DNA of 64,000 bases from an uncultured Clostridia bacterium (GTDB lineage: Bacteria; Bacillota; Clostridia; UMGS1810), in the NCBI GenBank assembly GCA_934463165.1, contig CAKSJG010000001.1:62001-126000 (forward strand), written 5' to 3'. Within the stretch, counting starts at the first letter, position 1; every line of letters starts with the position of its first letter. Position numbers and translations under genes: made by a program. This document shows positions 1 to 9,514 of this stretch, piece by piece. The notes below the pieces were generated by a model. That model did no database searches, was not told the DNA's origin, and saw nothing but the letters and a program-made list of their open reading frames with translations.

Positions 1-956
1 GCAAAATTAAAGGTGCGTATTCTCTTGTTATAATGTCTCCTTCAAAGCTCATTGCCGTCCGTGATGAAAACGGATTCAGACCGCTTTGTTACGGAAAAAC
101 CGGCGATAATGAGTATGTTATCGCGTCGGAAAGCTGTGCATTGGATGCTGTCGGTGCAGAATTTATAAGAGATATAGAGCCGGGAGAAATACTGGTATTT
201 GATAAAAACGGAATTAAAAGCATTCGTTCTCACTGCGAAAAAGCTCCTAAAAAATTGTGTGTATTTGAATATGTGTATTTTGCACGTCCTGATTCAAACA
301 TTGACGGCTGCAACGTTCACGAAGCAAGAGTAAGAGCAGGTACATATCTTGCATTGGAGCACCCCGTTCAGGCAGACATTGTTGTTGGTGTTCCCGATTC
401 GGGGCTTGATGCTGCTATCGGTTATTCACGGCAATCAGGTATTCCATATGAAATAGGATTCCTTAAAAACAAATATATAGGACGTACATTTATCGTTGCC
501 GGTCAAAAGAACAGAGAAACGAGCGTAAGAATAAAATTAAACCCCATAGGAGATGTGGTTAAGGGTAAGAGGATTGTTCTTGTTGACGATTCCATAGTGC
601 GCGGAACAACCTGTGCTCGGATAGTCAAACTCCTTAGGGAAGCCGGAGCAAAAGAGGTTCATATGATGGTATCTGCGCCTCCGTTTTTAAATCCCTGCTA
701 TTACGGCACCGATATAGATTCGCGAGAAAATCTTATTGCTTGTCATCACTCTGTTGATGAAATTGCAAAGATAATAGGGGTAGACTCTCTCGGATATTTG
801 AGCATCGACAGTGTAAAAAAACTTGGCGGCGGTATAGATAATGAAGATAATTATTGCGCTGCCTGCTTTGACGGTAATTATCCTACAGATATTGATTCAG
901 TCAATAAAAAAAGCAAATTTGAAAAGAAGATTTCCGATAAACAGCGCTTGCATTAA
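1..956 (+). CDS. purF: Amidophosphoribosyltransferase, 3' part (5' end outside window)
   Basis: First committed step of purine synthesis: transfers glutamine-derived ammonia to PRPP to form phosphoribosylamine. The frame is open from base 3 with no start, so the N-terminal glutaminase Cys lies outside the window. The visible part starts within the glutaminase domain (SPSKLIAVRDENGFRPL) and continues into the phosphoribosyltransferase domain with the PRPP loop VLVDDSIVRGTT (about bases 576-615). Cysteines in KLCVFEY, NPCYYGTD and YCAAC match the positions that bind a 4Fe-4S cluster in the Bacillus-type enzyme. The C-terminus looks complete. No clear terminator follows. Confidence 0.96.
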   Translation, partial: KIKGAYSLVIMSPSKLIAVRDENGFRPLCYGKTGDNEYVIASESCALDAVGAEFIRDIEPGEILVFDKNGIKSIRSHCEKAPKKLCVFEYVYFARPDSNIDGCNVHEARVRAGTYLALEHPVQADIVVGVPDSGLDAAIGYSRQSGIPYEIGFLKNKYIGRTFIVAGQKNRETSVRIKLNPIGDVVKGKRIVLVDDSIVRGTTCARIVKLLREAGAKEVHMMVSAPPFLNPCYYGTDIDSRENLIACHHSVDEIAKIIGVDSLGYLSIDSVKKLGGGIDNEDNYCAACFDGNYPTDIDSVNKKSKFEKKISDKQRLH

Positions 957-1031
957 AAACCCGGGTCATCGGATTTTTGCTTTAATATGCCTTTAAAATT
1001 GACCGGTTTTATAATGTATTGATATTACTAC

Positions 1032-1060
1032 TTGAAATTTTTAAAGCAATCTGTTATAAT
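1032..1060 (+). promoter_or_regulatory. Putative sigma-A promoter for the 1096 gene
   Basis: TTGAAA at 1032-1037 and TATAAT at 1055-1060 are separated by 17 bases, about 35 bases before the ATG at 1096. Found by eye. Confidence 0.5.
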
Positions 1061-1095
1061 ATAATAGTTGACAAACACTGAAGGAATGTGATATT

Positions 1096-1356
1096 ATGTT
1101 AAGCGGAATACAAAAATCCAAAGACAAATACCTGAAAGAAAAGGTAGACACATTTGTTTTAAGGGTTCCGAAAGGTGAAAAAGACGCTATCAAGACATAT
1201 GCTTCATCACTTGGAAAGTCTTTAAATTCATATATTGTTGATCTCATAAAAAAAGATATGAGTTTAACGGAGCATAATTCGGAATCTAAAAAAACAAGCA
1301 ATGACAATCCGGAAAAAACGCTTAGGAAAAATTCTCTTCCGGATTTCTTTGATTGA
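1096..1356 (+). CDS. Small ribbon-helix-helix (Arc/MetJ-like) protein
   Basis: An 86-residue protein. Residues about 17-52 (VDTFVLRVPKGEKDAIKTYA, then LGKSLNSYIVDLI) have the strand-helix-helix pattern of Arc/MetJ-type DNA-binding proteins. The remaining 30 residues are polar and probably disordered. The start is supported by AAGGA 10 bases upstream and a promoter at 1032-1060. Such proteins act as small repressors or antitoxins, but no toxin-like partner is adjacent: the next gene is a membrane protein. The target is unknown. Confidence 0.7.
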   Translation: MLSGIQKSKDKYLKEKVDTFVLRVPKGEKDAIKTYASSLGKSLNSYIVDLIKKDMSLTEHNSESKKTSNDNPEKTLRKNSLPDFFD

Positions 1357-1376
1357 TATTCAGGAGGTTAATTATT

Positions 1377-1826
1377 ATGAATTCAAAAAAAAGCAGGACA
1401 TCTGCGCTATGTAAGGTATCAGCTGTTGCCGTACTTGTTATAACCGGTATACTGTGTATAACGGAAAACAAGTTTTTACTTAAATTGCAGCTTGCTGTCG
1501 GCGGCATTCTTCTCTCTCTTATTTTCTTTTCTCTTGCTATCGTGATAGATAAAATATTACATACGCAAAGAGAACAAAAAAGAATATATGACAGTATTGA
1601 CGCACTCAGCGAGAAGATAAATATAATGCTCGGTCTTGACAAAACAACTGTTGCAATTGAAAATCTTAAGGCTGAAACCGCGCCGATTTATTCCGATGCA
1701 AAAAATCCGATAATAACAAGTGAAGATGATCTTACTTGGTCATGCCCCGAGTGTGACAATATTGAACTTTCTGTTAATACCACATGCACAAAATGCGGGT
1801 ATGACAGGCTTCAAAAGCATGATTGA
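1377..1826 (+). CDS. Small membrane protein with C-terminal zinc ribbon
   Basis: A 149-residue protein of unknown function. The ATG at 1377 is chosen because AGGAGG lies 9 bases upstream; the frame is open further 5' but without such a site. Two hydrophobic segments (ALCKVSAVAVLVITGILCIT, and about residues 40-60) form a probable membrane hairpin. A short helical, possibly coiled-coil, stretch follows, then a C-terminal four-cysteine zinc ribbon: CPEC and, 12 residues on, CTKC. It follows the ribbon-helix-helix gene by 20 bases and is probably cotranscribed. Zinc-ribbon ends on small membrane proteins often mediate protein contacts; nothing more specific can be said. Confidence 0.65.
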   Translation: MNSKKSRTSALCKVSAVAVLVITGILCITENKFLLKLQLAVGGILLSLIFFSLAIVIDKILHTQREQKRIYDSIDALSEKINIMLGLDKTTVAIENLKAETAPIYSDAKNPIITSEDDLTWSCPECDNIELSVNTTCTKCGYDRLQKHD

Positions 1827-1858
1827 TATTCATTAATCAGAAATGATATATTTACTCA

Positions 1859-1901
1859 GAAAAAATCACGGCATATATTTACATATAATATATGCCGTGA
1901 T
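1859..1901 (-). terminator. Terminator of the walR-pyk operon
   Basis: Perfect 14-bp inverted repeat (1865-1878 with 1888-1901, loop 9). On the minus strand it is followed by a run of T. It lies just after the pyk stop. Confidence 0.8.
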
Positions 1902-1915
1902 AATTTATTGCGTTT

Positions 1916-3328
1916 TTATATGGTTTCCACTATAATTGTGTTTGTATTTCCGGATGTTCCGTTTGTCATTCCGCCTGTCATAACAATGGAATCGCCGCTT
2001 GATAAATTCAAATGTGTTTTTGCGGCTCTCATTGCATGATAAAACAGTACGTCGGTTGAATTAAATACATCACTAAGCACCGGGGTAACTCCCCATGAAA
2101 GAGCTAATTGATACCACGCCTTTTTGTTCGTTGTCATTCCGATTATATCCATCGGAGCTCTGAATCTTGATACCATTCTTACCGTCATTCCCGACATTGA
2201 TGAAACAACAATTGCTCTCGCATCAATGTCTATTGCCATTCCGCATGTTGCATGAGATATGGCATCAACCTTACTTTTTATTTTGAATGCATTATTTTTA
2301 AATCTTTTTTCGTAATTAATGTGTTCCTCTGTCTCCTCAACAATTTCACTCATTGTTTTTATTGTTTCAACCGGATATTTTCCCGCAGCGGATTCACCCG
2401 ATAACATAACCGCGCTTGTTCCGTCATAAACAGCATTTGCAACATCCGATATTTCGGCTCTTGTCGGTCTGGGATTCTGAATCATAGATTCAAGCATTTC
2501 CGTAGCTGTAATAACCCTCTTGCCGAGAAGACGGCATTTCTCTATTATCATTTTTTGAACGTGCGGAAGTTGTGTAAACGGAATTTCCACTCCGAGATCA
2601 CCGCGTGCAATCATGATTCCGTCACATTCACTGCATATTTCCTCGATGTTTTCAATTCCTGTTCTGTTTTCTATTTTTGCAATTATACTTATGTTGACAC
2701 CGCCGTTTTCATTCAAAAAGTTACGGATATCGGTTAAGTCTTGTTTTTGTGATACAAATGATGCAGCAACATAATCAACATCATTTTTTATTCCGAAAAG
2801 CAGATCTGATTTATCTTGACTGCTTAAATATTCCTGTTTAAGGACTTTTCCCGGAAAACTCATGCTTTTCCTGTCAGAAAGAATACCACCGTTTACAACA
2901 GTACAAATAACGTCGCTTTCATTAATTTCATCAACTTTAAACACAACCAATCCATTGTTAACAAGTATGGTATCGCCCTCATTCAAATCATTTACCAATC
3001 CGTCATAATTTACGGATACAATTGTTTCGTCACCTTCAATATCGCGTGTGGTAAATGTAAATGTATCTCCGTCATTTAATATAATTGATTTGTTTTTAAA
3101 GGTTTTAATTCTATATTCCGGCCCTTTGGTATCAAGCATAATGGCTATAGGTAAATTAAGCTCCTCACGTACTTTTTTTACCATATCTATTTTTTTCTGA
3201 TGTTCTTCGTACGTACCATGTGAAAAGTTAAGTCTTGCCACATTTAATCCTGCATGACACATAGCCGTAAATATTTCCTCGGTTTCACTTGCAGGTCCGA
3301 GAGTGCATATGATTTTTGTCTTTCTCAT
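1916..3328 (-). CDS. pyk: Pyruvate kinase
   Basis: Converts phosphoenolpyruvate and ADP to pyruvate and ATP, the last step of glycolysis. The 470 residues match the usual core length and lack the extra C-terminal PEP-utilizing domain seen in Bacillus. It opens with KIICTLGPASE and carries the active-site signature IARGDLGVEIP and the magnesium-binding region around IIAKIENRTGIENI. The C-terminal allosteric domain ends in TNTIIVETI. It starts 11 bases after ebfC and is last in the walR operon, ending at the hairpin at 1865-1901. Confidence 0.97.
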   Translation of the reverse strand: MRKTKIICTLGPASETEEIFTAMCHAGLNVARLNFSHGTYEEHQKKIDMVKKVREELNLPIAIMLDTKGPEYRIKTFKNKSIILNDGDTFTFTTRDIEGDETIVSVNYDGLVNDLNEGDTILVNNGLVVFKVDEINESDVICTVVNGGILSDRKSMSFPGKVLKQEYLSSQDKSDLLFGIKNDVDYVAASFVSQKQDLTDIRNFLNENGGVNISIIAKIENRTGIENIEEICSECDGIMIARGDLGVEIPFTQLPHVQKMIIEKCRLLGKRVITATEMLESMIQNPRPTRAEISDVANAVYDGTSAVMLSGESAAGKYPVETIKTMSEIVEETEEHINYEKRFKNNAFKIKSKVDAISHATCGMAIDIDARAIVVSSMSGMTVRMVSRFRAPMDIIGMTTNKKAWYQLALSWGVTPVLSDVFNSTDVLFYHAMRAAKTHLNLSSGDSIVMTGGMTNGTSGNTNTIIVETI

Positions 3329-3339
3329 CTTGCTGCCCC

Positions 3340-3684
3340 TTAAAATAAGCCCGGAATGTTTAATCCGCCGGTTAATTTCCCCATTTTTGCGCTGTTTGCA
3401 TCATCCACCTTTTTGTTAGCGTCATTAACAGCCGTAAGTATCATATCCTGAAGCATTTCAATATCGTCGGGGTCACATGCTTCCGGTTTAATATTGATTT
3501 CAGTCAGTTCTTTTTTGCCGTTCATTTTAACAGTTACGGCACCTCCGCCGCTGCTTGCCTCAAATTCGCTTTGTTCAATTTCTTCCTGAGCTTTAAGCAT
3601 TTCCTGTTGCATTTTCTGAGCCTGTCTTATCATGTTATTTGCATTACCGCCCATTGCTCCCATCGGAAATTTTGATCTTGCCAT
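3340..3684 (-). CDS. ebfC: YbaB/EbfC family nucleoid-associated protein
   Basis: A 114-residue protein of the YbaB/EbfC family, small dimeric DNA-binding proteins. The N-terminus has the glycine/methionine-rich lead ([20 protein letters not shown]), then a long helix and the conserved [20 protein letters not shown] strands. GGAGG precedes the start. In many bacteria this gene follows dnaX and precedes recR; here it sits between yycI and pyk, which is unusual. Confidence 0.92.
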   Translation of the reverse strand: MARSKFPMGAMGGNANNMIRQAQKMQQEMLKAQEEIEQSEFEASSGGGAVTVKMNGKKELTEINIKPEACDPDDIEMLQDMILTAVNDANKKVDDANSAKMGKLTGGLNIPGLF

Positions 3685-3714
3685 GTTAATATCCTCCTGT
3701 TTGTTGATTTATCA

Positions 3715-4500
3715 TTATCGGTTAATCATTTTACCGTTTAATGCATCATAATAATATTTAAAATCACCATCGGTTTGTATCACATAGCATGCCACAGCCG
3801 ATGCCGATTTATTAACCGTGTTTGAATCGATTATGCTTACGCAGTATCCGTAATCTATTTTAACGATTGATTTGTGATTGTTTTCTGAAATTTCAGGCGC
3901 CGCTTTGATAAGGATATTAGTAATTTCAGACATTTTATGTGATGAATCATGTGCATATACATTTTTTGTCTTCGGAATATACCACTGCCCGTCAACGTTC
4001 ATTTGTGAACCGTTGAATTCAAAGGTGATAATGTTGTTATAAATTTTATAATTTGATACAGTCCCGACAGCGTTGCATTTGTGATCCGAATCAGAAAATT
4101 CAAGCTTATAATATCCGTTTCGTATTCCAATTTTATCAAGAAATCTTTCCGCTTCGTTTTTTATATCACTTTTTGTTTCCGTTCCGTCCGTTTTGACGGA
4201 AGCAAAAAATTTTGAACCGTCAAGGTTGAAATTTATATCTGACAAACTAAACTTTTCGGTATAAATAATATTTTCCACTTCGATATTATTCAGATTCACT
4301 GTTTTAATAGGAATTATATCTTTGTCAATTTCAATTCCGTAGTTTTTTTTCAGAATATTTACGGTATCCGAAACAGCTTCGCTGTTAACCTTTGTTGCAG
4401 GTTTAAAATTCAACACCGTTGATGAAGTTCGGATTATTAAATATAAGTTTATAAGTGAAAACAAAACAATCAAAAAGTTCTTGGTTTTATTCCAGTTCAT
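3715..4500 (-). CDS. YycI-like regulator of the WalK kinase
   Basis: A 261-residue protein with one N-terminal membrane anchor (NFLIVLFSLINLYLIIRT) after the typical short MNWNKTK lead, and an extracytoplasmic domain. Length, anchor and position downstream of walK and a YycH-like gene identify the YycI family. In B. subtilis, YycH and YycI contact WalK in the membrane and damp its activity. Sequence conservation is low in this family, so the call rests partly on context. It begins 6 bases after the preceding gene. Confidence 0.72.
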   Translation of the reverse strand: MNWNKTKNFLIVLFSLINLYLIIRTSSTVLNFKPATKVNSEAVSDTVNILKKNYGIEIDKDIIPIKTVNLNNIEVENIIYTEKFSLSDINFNLDGSKFFASVKTDGTETKSDIKNEAERFLDKIGIRNGYYKLEFSDSDHKCNAVGTVSNYKIYNNIITFEFNGSQMNVDGQWYIPKTKNVYAHDSSHKMSEITNILIKAAPEISENNHKSIVKIDYGYCVSIIDSNTVNKSASAVACYVIQTDGDFKYYYDALNGKMINR

Positions 4501-4506
4501 TCTTTT

Positions 4507-5919
4507 TCACCTCAGACAACCCGTTATTTCATGGGTATTTCCGTCAGAATCCGTACCACACCATATAGGATACCATTTAATATCATTTTTGTCAAATATA
4601 TAACCTACAAAAACATCGTTTATTAATAGCTTTTCGTTGTGTTTGTTTACAAAAAAATCATTAAGACTGTCAACACAGTCGGGCATTGCAATGCTTTCTG
4701 AATTAAAAATGAAGTTTTTGCATATCTGGCGGTATCTTACTATTTTTCCGTCAACAACGTTGACGCTTACAGCATGTTTCATTCCGTATATATCATCAGG
4801 AAAAATAATTTTTGCGCCGTTTATCATACAGTCAAATTCCAGAGTAAATGTATTCGAATTTATATTGTTTAAATCGGTAACGTTTTCAAAATATATTTTT
4901 TTGTTCAGTCCGAGGCAATTTGTCACATCGTTTATAAAACTGAAGCATTCGCTGACGGTTTCAGATACCGTTTTTTTATTTATCGATATTCCGTTGGATA
5001 TATCAAGTGGTTTAAATTCAAGCAGACCGCTTGTGTGGAGTTTGATTGTTCCGTAATTTTCAACCAAAACAAGTGAATTGTCGCTTTCGACATATTTTCT
5101 GATTGATGACGGATTATATCCGAATTTTGCAATTATATCAGAGTATATCAGTTCATCCGACGATATGTTTGAAAACAGATTTTTTTCATCGGGAATTTCT
5201 GCCTTTATGCTTTCGGTGTCAATTGTCACATTTGGTTCAACGTTTGCATAAAGCCATTTATTGTAGTTTTTTATATCTCCGCTTTTAAGTTCAAATGCAT
5301 AATAGATCCCACTTTCGGATGATGCCGCTTTTTTTTCTTGATATTTTATGTGTTCACCGCTTTTTTTTACAGTGATTTTTTTTACTGCATTCGTTGCTGA
5401 ATTTTTAATGTATATTATGCTTGAACCGGCATTTTCGCTTTCTTCGGCAATTATAAATTCCTTTGCATTTCCGATTAGTTCCGATTGTTTTTCGTTTATG
5501 TTTTCAAAAAAGCGCGCTATGGCATACGGTGATGAATAATTAAAGTAGCATGATTTTTTGCTTAATTTTTCTGTCCACTCCCAATATGATGAGTTTGAAA
5601 TTTTGTCCGAATCAGTTGCGGTTTTTAAAATATCCTCAATATCATTGCATAAAAAAGTATAGTTTACGGACGTTTTGATATATTTAACATGTTTGCCGTT
5701 ATTGTTAATGATAATTTCTGTAGGAAGAAAAAAATTTTTTTCGGAATAATCCGCACTCGATTCATTGTTATATGTGTCGGTTGCGTCGTTTTTGTCGGAC
5801 GAAAACAAGTCATGATTCAGCGACCACAAATTATCACTGTACCATTTGTTTGCGGTAAGAGTTATACTTGATATGACAAGTACAAAAAGTATTATGGATT
5901 TTAATCTTTCGATATTCAT
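4507..5919 (-). CDS. YycH-like regulator of the WalK kinase
   Basis: The 470-residue reading from the ATG at 5919 is preferred: GGACGG lies 9 bases upstream, and the protein then begins NIERLKSIILFVLVISSITL, a membrane anchor right at the N-terminus. An upstream ATG at 5961 would add 14 polar residues and overlap walK. The rest is an extracytoplasmic domain of mixed strands with no catalytic motif. Position between walK and the YycI-like gene suggests YycH; divergence in Clostridia makes this a family-level call. Confidence 0.68.
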   Translation of the reverse strand: MNIERLKSIILFVLVISSITLTANKWYSDNLWSLNHDLFSSDKNDATDTYNNESSADYSEKNFFLPTEIIINNNGKHVKYIKTSVNYTFLCNDIEDILKTATDSDKISNSSYWEWTEKLSKKSCYFNYSSPYAIARFFENINEKQSELIGNAKEFIIAEESENAGSSIIYIKNSATNAVKKITVKKSGEHIKYQEKKAASSESGIYYAFELKSGDIKNYNKWLYANVEPNVTIDTESIKAEIPDEKNLFSNISSDELIYSDIIAKFGYNPSSIRKYVESDNSLVLVENYGTIKLHTSGLLEFKPLDISNGISINKKTVSETVSECFSFINDVTNCLGLNKKIYFENVTDLNNINSNTFTLEFDCMINGAKIIFPDDIYGMKHAVSVNVVDGKIVRYRQICKNFIFNSESIAMPDCVDSLNDFFVNKHNEKLLINDVFVGYIFDKNDIKWYPIWCGTDSDGNTHEITGCLR

Positions 5920-5941
5920 GTAAAACATCCGTCCGATATTA

Positions 5942-7720
5942 TTATTTGTTTTTGCTTTCAACAGGCAGTTTTATCATAACTTCGGTTCCCACACCCGGTT
6001 TACTTTTTATATAGATGGATCCGTTATGTGCTTCGACAATTTCTTTGGCGATTGCAAGCCCAAGACCTGTGCCGCCCATTTCTCTTGAACGGGCTTTATC
6101 AACACGGTAAAATCTTTCGAATATATGTTCCAGATCTTTTTTAGGTATCCCGATTCCCGTATCTTTAACCTTTATATTTATTGAATTAAACATATATATT
6201 GTTGAAACCGTTATATTGCCGTTTTCGGGCGTGTATTTAACCGCATTTGTAATAATGTTTGTTATAACCTGTTCTATTCTGTCGCTGTTTCCGTAAAAGA
6301 TAGGGAGTTTATTTGTCGGCTCGTAAACAAGTGTCTGATTTTTTTCGTTTGCAACATGCTGAAGTTTTTCAACAATGTTTTTGGTAAGATATGCAATGTC
6401 TATGTCTTCTTTTGCAATGTCGCTCATGCTGTAATCAAGACTTGAAAGAAGAAGCAGATCTTTTACGAGTCTTGTCATTCTGTCGGCCTCACTGTCTATT
6501 ACCTTTAAAAATGACGAGAACATTTCCTTGTTAAAATCGGGATCATCCAATGCGTCATATAATGTTTCGGCATAGCTTTTAACGGTTGTAAGCGGGGTGC
6601 GAAGCTCATGTGATACATTTGCAACGAATTCCTTTCGCGATTTATCCAGTTTTTCGCGTTCAGTAATATCACGCAGTACAACTACAACACCGCCGGATTT
6701 ATCCTCTGTTTTAAACGGAGCGAAATATGCGCTGATTTCTTTGCCGTTTTTGTTTATTACTCTTTCAACTGCCTGAAAATGTTTAAAATAAAGTATTTGA
6801 CCCATGTTTATTTCATATTCGCTGAAAAGTTCGTCGAAAGTAGGGGAGGTGTTATCCTGTATTTCAAGCAGTGAAGCAGCGGCGGGGTTAATATGTATGA
6901 TACTTCCGCCGATATTGAAAGCTATAACGCCGTCCGTCATGTATTTTACGATTGTTTCAACCTTTTCTTTTTCACCCTGTATTGCACCGAGTGTTGCTTT
7001 GAGTTCTTTCGCCATGTTGTTAAATGTAGATGTAAGCTGACCGATTTCATCCGGCGATTTTACCTCTATTATATTTTCAAAGTCACCTGAAGCAATTTTT
7101 TGTGATTTATAAGTAAGAGATTTAATCGGCGAAATTATTGTCATTGACAAAAGTACTGAAAAGACAATTGATATTGCTATTCCTATAAGAAGAGCCTGAA
7201 CAATTATTCTGAAAATATTGCGCAGTACAGTGTTGGTTTCTTCCTTGCTGTCATTGACATAAACAATATATCTCACCGTATTTCCGGAAATGAGCGGTAC
7301 CGCATAATCCATATAACTGTATTCGGAATTTATTTTATTACCTGTTGTCCCGTTCATAGCCGACAGTATATTCGGTGAGAGTTCAAGATTTTTTGCGAGG
7401 TCGTTATTGGTTGTAAGTTCCGGGATGGTTTGCCCTGTTTTTCCGTCTAAAATGAAAAAGTTTCTGAAAGAATCAATACCAAGCTGGCCGGAATATGCGT
7501 TTACACTGTCAAATATTTTTTTCGTTCCGTCCTCTGTATCAATATTTGAAGAAAGGGTTTTTACAAAATCTTTTGTAAAAACCGCAGAATTATTTTTTAA
7601 GAATTCTTCATGATAGTATCTGTCGGTGCTGTCCGTCATGAAAGTACCTATAAGAATAATAACTGATACGGTAAGCAAAACAAACATAGCACCGATTTTA
7701 AGACTTATACTTTTAAACAT
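5942..7720 (-). CDS. walK: WalK/VicK-type sensor histidine kinase
   Basis: A 592-residue membrane kinase for cell-wall homeostasis. Domain order: TM1 (about residues 9-27), extracytoplasmic sensor (to about 165), TM2 (about 172-194), HAMP, a PAS domain (IVKYMTDGVIAFNIGGSIIH), the HisKA box with phospho-acceptor His in VSHELRTPLTT, and the ATPase with N box (ITNAVKYTPE), DTGIGIP and GTGLGLAIAKE. This TM-sensor-TM-HAMP-PAS order is that of WalK. The start is 6 bases after the walR stop, so the genes are cotranscribed. Confidence 0.93.
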   Translation of the reverse strand: MFKSISLKIGAMFVLLTVSVIILIGTFMTDSTDRYYHEEFLKNNSAVFTKDFVKTLSSNIDTEDGTKKIFDSVNAYSGQLGIDSFRNFFILDGKTGQTIPELTTNNDLAKNLELSPNILSAMNGTTGNKINSEYSYMDYAVPLISGNTVRYIVYVNDSKEETNTVLRNIFRIIVQALLIGIAISIVFSVLLSMTIISPIKSLTYKSQKIASGDFENIIEVKSPDEIGQLTSTFNNMAKELKATLGAIQGEKEKVETIVKYMTDGVIAFNIGGSIIHINPAAASLLEIQDNTSPTFDELFSEYEINMGQILYFKHFQAVERVINKNGKEISAYFAPFKTEDKSGGVVVVLRDITEREKLDKSRKEFVANVSHELRTPLTTVKSYAETLYDALDDPDFNKEMFSSFLKVIDSEADRMTRLVKDLLLLSSLDYSMSDIAKEDIDIAYLTKNIVEKLQHVANEKNQTLVYEPTNKLPIFYGNSDRIEQVITNIITNAVKYTPENGNITVSTIYMFNSINIKVKDTGIGIPKKDLEHIFERFYRVDKARSREMGGTGLGLAIAKEIVEAHNGSIYIKSKPGVGTEVMIKLPVESKNK

Positions 7721-7725
7721 TAATA

Positions 7726-8415
7726 TTATGCTCCAAAATAATATCCGACTCCGCGCTTGGTGATTATATATACAGGCATACTCGGATTATCTTCTATTTT
7801 TTCTCTTAATCTTCTTATTGTTACGTCAACCGTTCTTACATCACCGTAAAATTCGTAGTCCCACACTTTGTTTAAAAGCTGCTGACGTGAAAATATTTTT
7901 CCCTGTCTTGTGGCAAGAAATTTAAGAAGTTCAAATTCACGAAACGTGAGTGGAACAACCTCTCCGCGCTTTTTCACCTCATATTTTTCGGTATCGATTG
8001 TCAGATCGTCAAATTTCATTATCTCATTTTCGTTATCCGGCTGATTGACAATCTGATTTCTTCTCAGGTTTGCTTTGAGCCTTGCCATAAGCTCTCTCAA
8101 ACTGAAAGGCTTGGTCATATAATCGTCAGCTCCGAGCTCAAGCCCGAGGACCTTATCCACTTCTTCTTCGCGTGCCGTGAGCATGATAATAGGCACAGCC
8201 GATGTTTCACGAATTTTTTTGCATACGGTGAATCCGTCCATTTTCGGAAGCATAACATCAAGAAGAATCAAGTCGGGTTCTTCCGAAGCTGCTTTTTCGA
8301 CAGCGCTTTCGCCGTCATATGCCGTAACAACCTTATATCCGTTCTTTTCAAGGTTTATTTTCAATATTTCAACAATAGGTTTTTCATCATCAACAACCAA
8401 AATCTTATTTTCCAT
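7726..8415 (-). CDS. walR: WalR/VicR-type response regulator
   Basis: A 229-residue OmpR-family regulator. The receiver has the acidic pair (VVDDE), phospho-acceptor Asp in LLDVMLPKMDG, Thr in LTARE and Lys in TKPF. The C-terminal winged helix carries LTFREFELLKFLATRQGKIF and VDVTIRRLREKIED, close to WalR. It heads the operon walR-walK-yycH-yycI-ebfC-pyk. WalR controls autolysins and wall remodelling in other Firmicutes. Confidence 0.94.
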   Translation of the reverse strand: MENKILVVDDEKPIVEILKINLEKNGYKVVTAYDGESAVEKAASEEPDLILLDVMLPKMDGFTVCKKIRETSAVPIIMLTAREEEVDKVLGLELGADDYMTKPFSLRELMARLKANLRRNQIVNQPDNENEIMKFDDLTIDTEKYEVKKRGEVVPLTFREFELLKFLATRQGKIFSRQQLLNKVWDYEFYGDVRTVDVTIRRLREKIEDNPSMPVYIITKRGVGYYFGA

Positions 8416-8506
8416 ATTACTTGGGATTATATCCCGTACACCTCCTCAAATGGTAATCATTTGTTATATTTTATTATCTGAAAATTTTTAATAACAATAC
8501 AATTGT

Positions 8507-8535
8507 ATTTTACCATATTTGTATTAATTAGTCAA
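8507..8535 (-). promoter_or_regulatory. Putative sigma-A promoter of the walR operon
   Basis: On the minus strand, TTGACT (8530-8535) and TAAAAT (8507-8512) with a 17-base spacer, about 90 bases before the walR start. It is back to back with the rpsB promoter. Confidence 0.6.
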
Positions 8536-8584
8536 GTTTTACACATTTTTTAAAATAAATTTTTTTAATTCATGAAAAATAACC

Positions 8585-8613
8585 TTGATTTATCGGATTG
8601 TTTTTGGTATAAT
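8585..8613 (+). promoter_or_regulatory. Putative sigma-A promoter of rpsB-tsf
   Basis: TTGATT (8585-8590), 17-base spacer, TATAAT (8608-8613). The predicted transcript starts near 8620, leaving a leader of about 119 bases before rpsB. Confidence 0.65.
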
Positions 8614-8619
8614 ATTATG

Positions 8620-8738
8620 CGGTAAATACACACACATGCGGATGCAGAGGAGTGATGCATACCGGATCCGACATAGTTTGGTATGTCTTCGTTGCAGGTG
8701 AAGCGTGTGGAGGGTAAAAATTTTGGAGGTGAATTAAT
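8620..8738 (+). promoter_or_regulatory. Structured rpsB leader, candidate ribosomal-protein autoregulatory RNA
   Basis: The leader folds by eye into an outer stem (CACAC 8631-8635 with GTGTG 8705-8709) enclosing an inner hairpin (8657-8663 with 8680-8686, seven pairs including one G-U). The rpsB ribosome binding site TTTTGGAGG follows. Leaders of ribosomal protein operons often bind the encoded protein. No specific Rfam family is claimed. Confidence 0.45.
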
Positions 8739-9476
8739 ATGTCAGTTATATCAATGAAACAGTTATTGGAAGCAGGTGTTCATTTCGGACATCAGACAAG
8801 AAGATGGAATCCTAAGATGGCAGAGTACATCTATACCGAAAGAAACGGTATTTACATCATCAATCTTCAGAAAACGGTTAAAAAAATCGTTGAAGCTTAT
8901 GATTTCATTAAGGAAGTTGCCGAAAACGGTGAAGATATCCTTTTTGTAGGTACCAAAAAACAGGCTCAGGAATCCATTAAGGAAGAGGCTGAAAGAGTCG
9001 GAATGTATTATGTTAATGCAAGATGGCTCGGCGGTATGCTCACCAACTTCAAAACAATTCAGAAGAGAATTGCAAGACTTAATCAGTTAAATAAAATGGA
9101 AGAAGACGGAACATTTGAACTTCTTCCGAAAAAAGAAGTTGTAAAACTCAAACTCGAAACCGAAAAGCTTGAAAAATATCTCGGAGGTATCAAAGAGATG
9201 AAAAAGCTTCCGGGTGCTATGTTTGTTGTAGATCCCAGAAAAGAAAAAATTGCCGTATCCGAAGCAAAGAAACTCGGTATCCCCGTTGTTGCAATTGTTG
9301 ATACCAACTGTGATCCGGATGATGTTGATTATGTTATCCCCGGAAACGACGATGCAATAAGAGCCGTAAAACTTATAGCATCCACAATGGCAAATGCTGT
9401 TGTTGAAGGCCGTCAGGGTGAAGATGCTCCCGAAGCTGTTCAGGATGCAGAATCCGAAGAATCGGCAGAAGCGTAA
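8739..9476 (+). CDS. rpsB: 30S ribosomal protein uS2
   Basis: A 245-residue structural protein of the 30S subunit. Characteristic motifs: [19 protein letters not shown] near the N-terminus, [13 protein letters not shown], and [20 protein letters not shown]. The C-terminal tail is acidic. GGAGGTG precedes the ATG. It is followed by tsf after 38 bases, the usual pair. Confidence 0.98.
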   Translation: MSVISMKQLLEAGVHFGHQTRRWNPKMAEYIYTERNGIYIINLQKTVKKIVEAYDFIKEVAENGEDILFVGTKKQAQESIKEEAERVGMYYVNARWLGGMLTNFKTIQKRIARLNQLNKMEEDGTFELLPKKEVVKLKLETEKLEKYLGGIKEMKKLPGAMFVVDPRKEKIAVSEAKKLGIPVVAIVDTNCDPDDVDYVIPGNDDAIRAVKLIASTMANAVVEGRQGEDAPEAVQDAESEESAEA

Positions 9477-9514
9477 TCGGTTTATTTAATTTCTATTCGG
9501 GAGGTAAATATATA

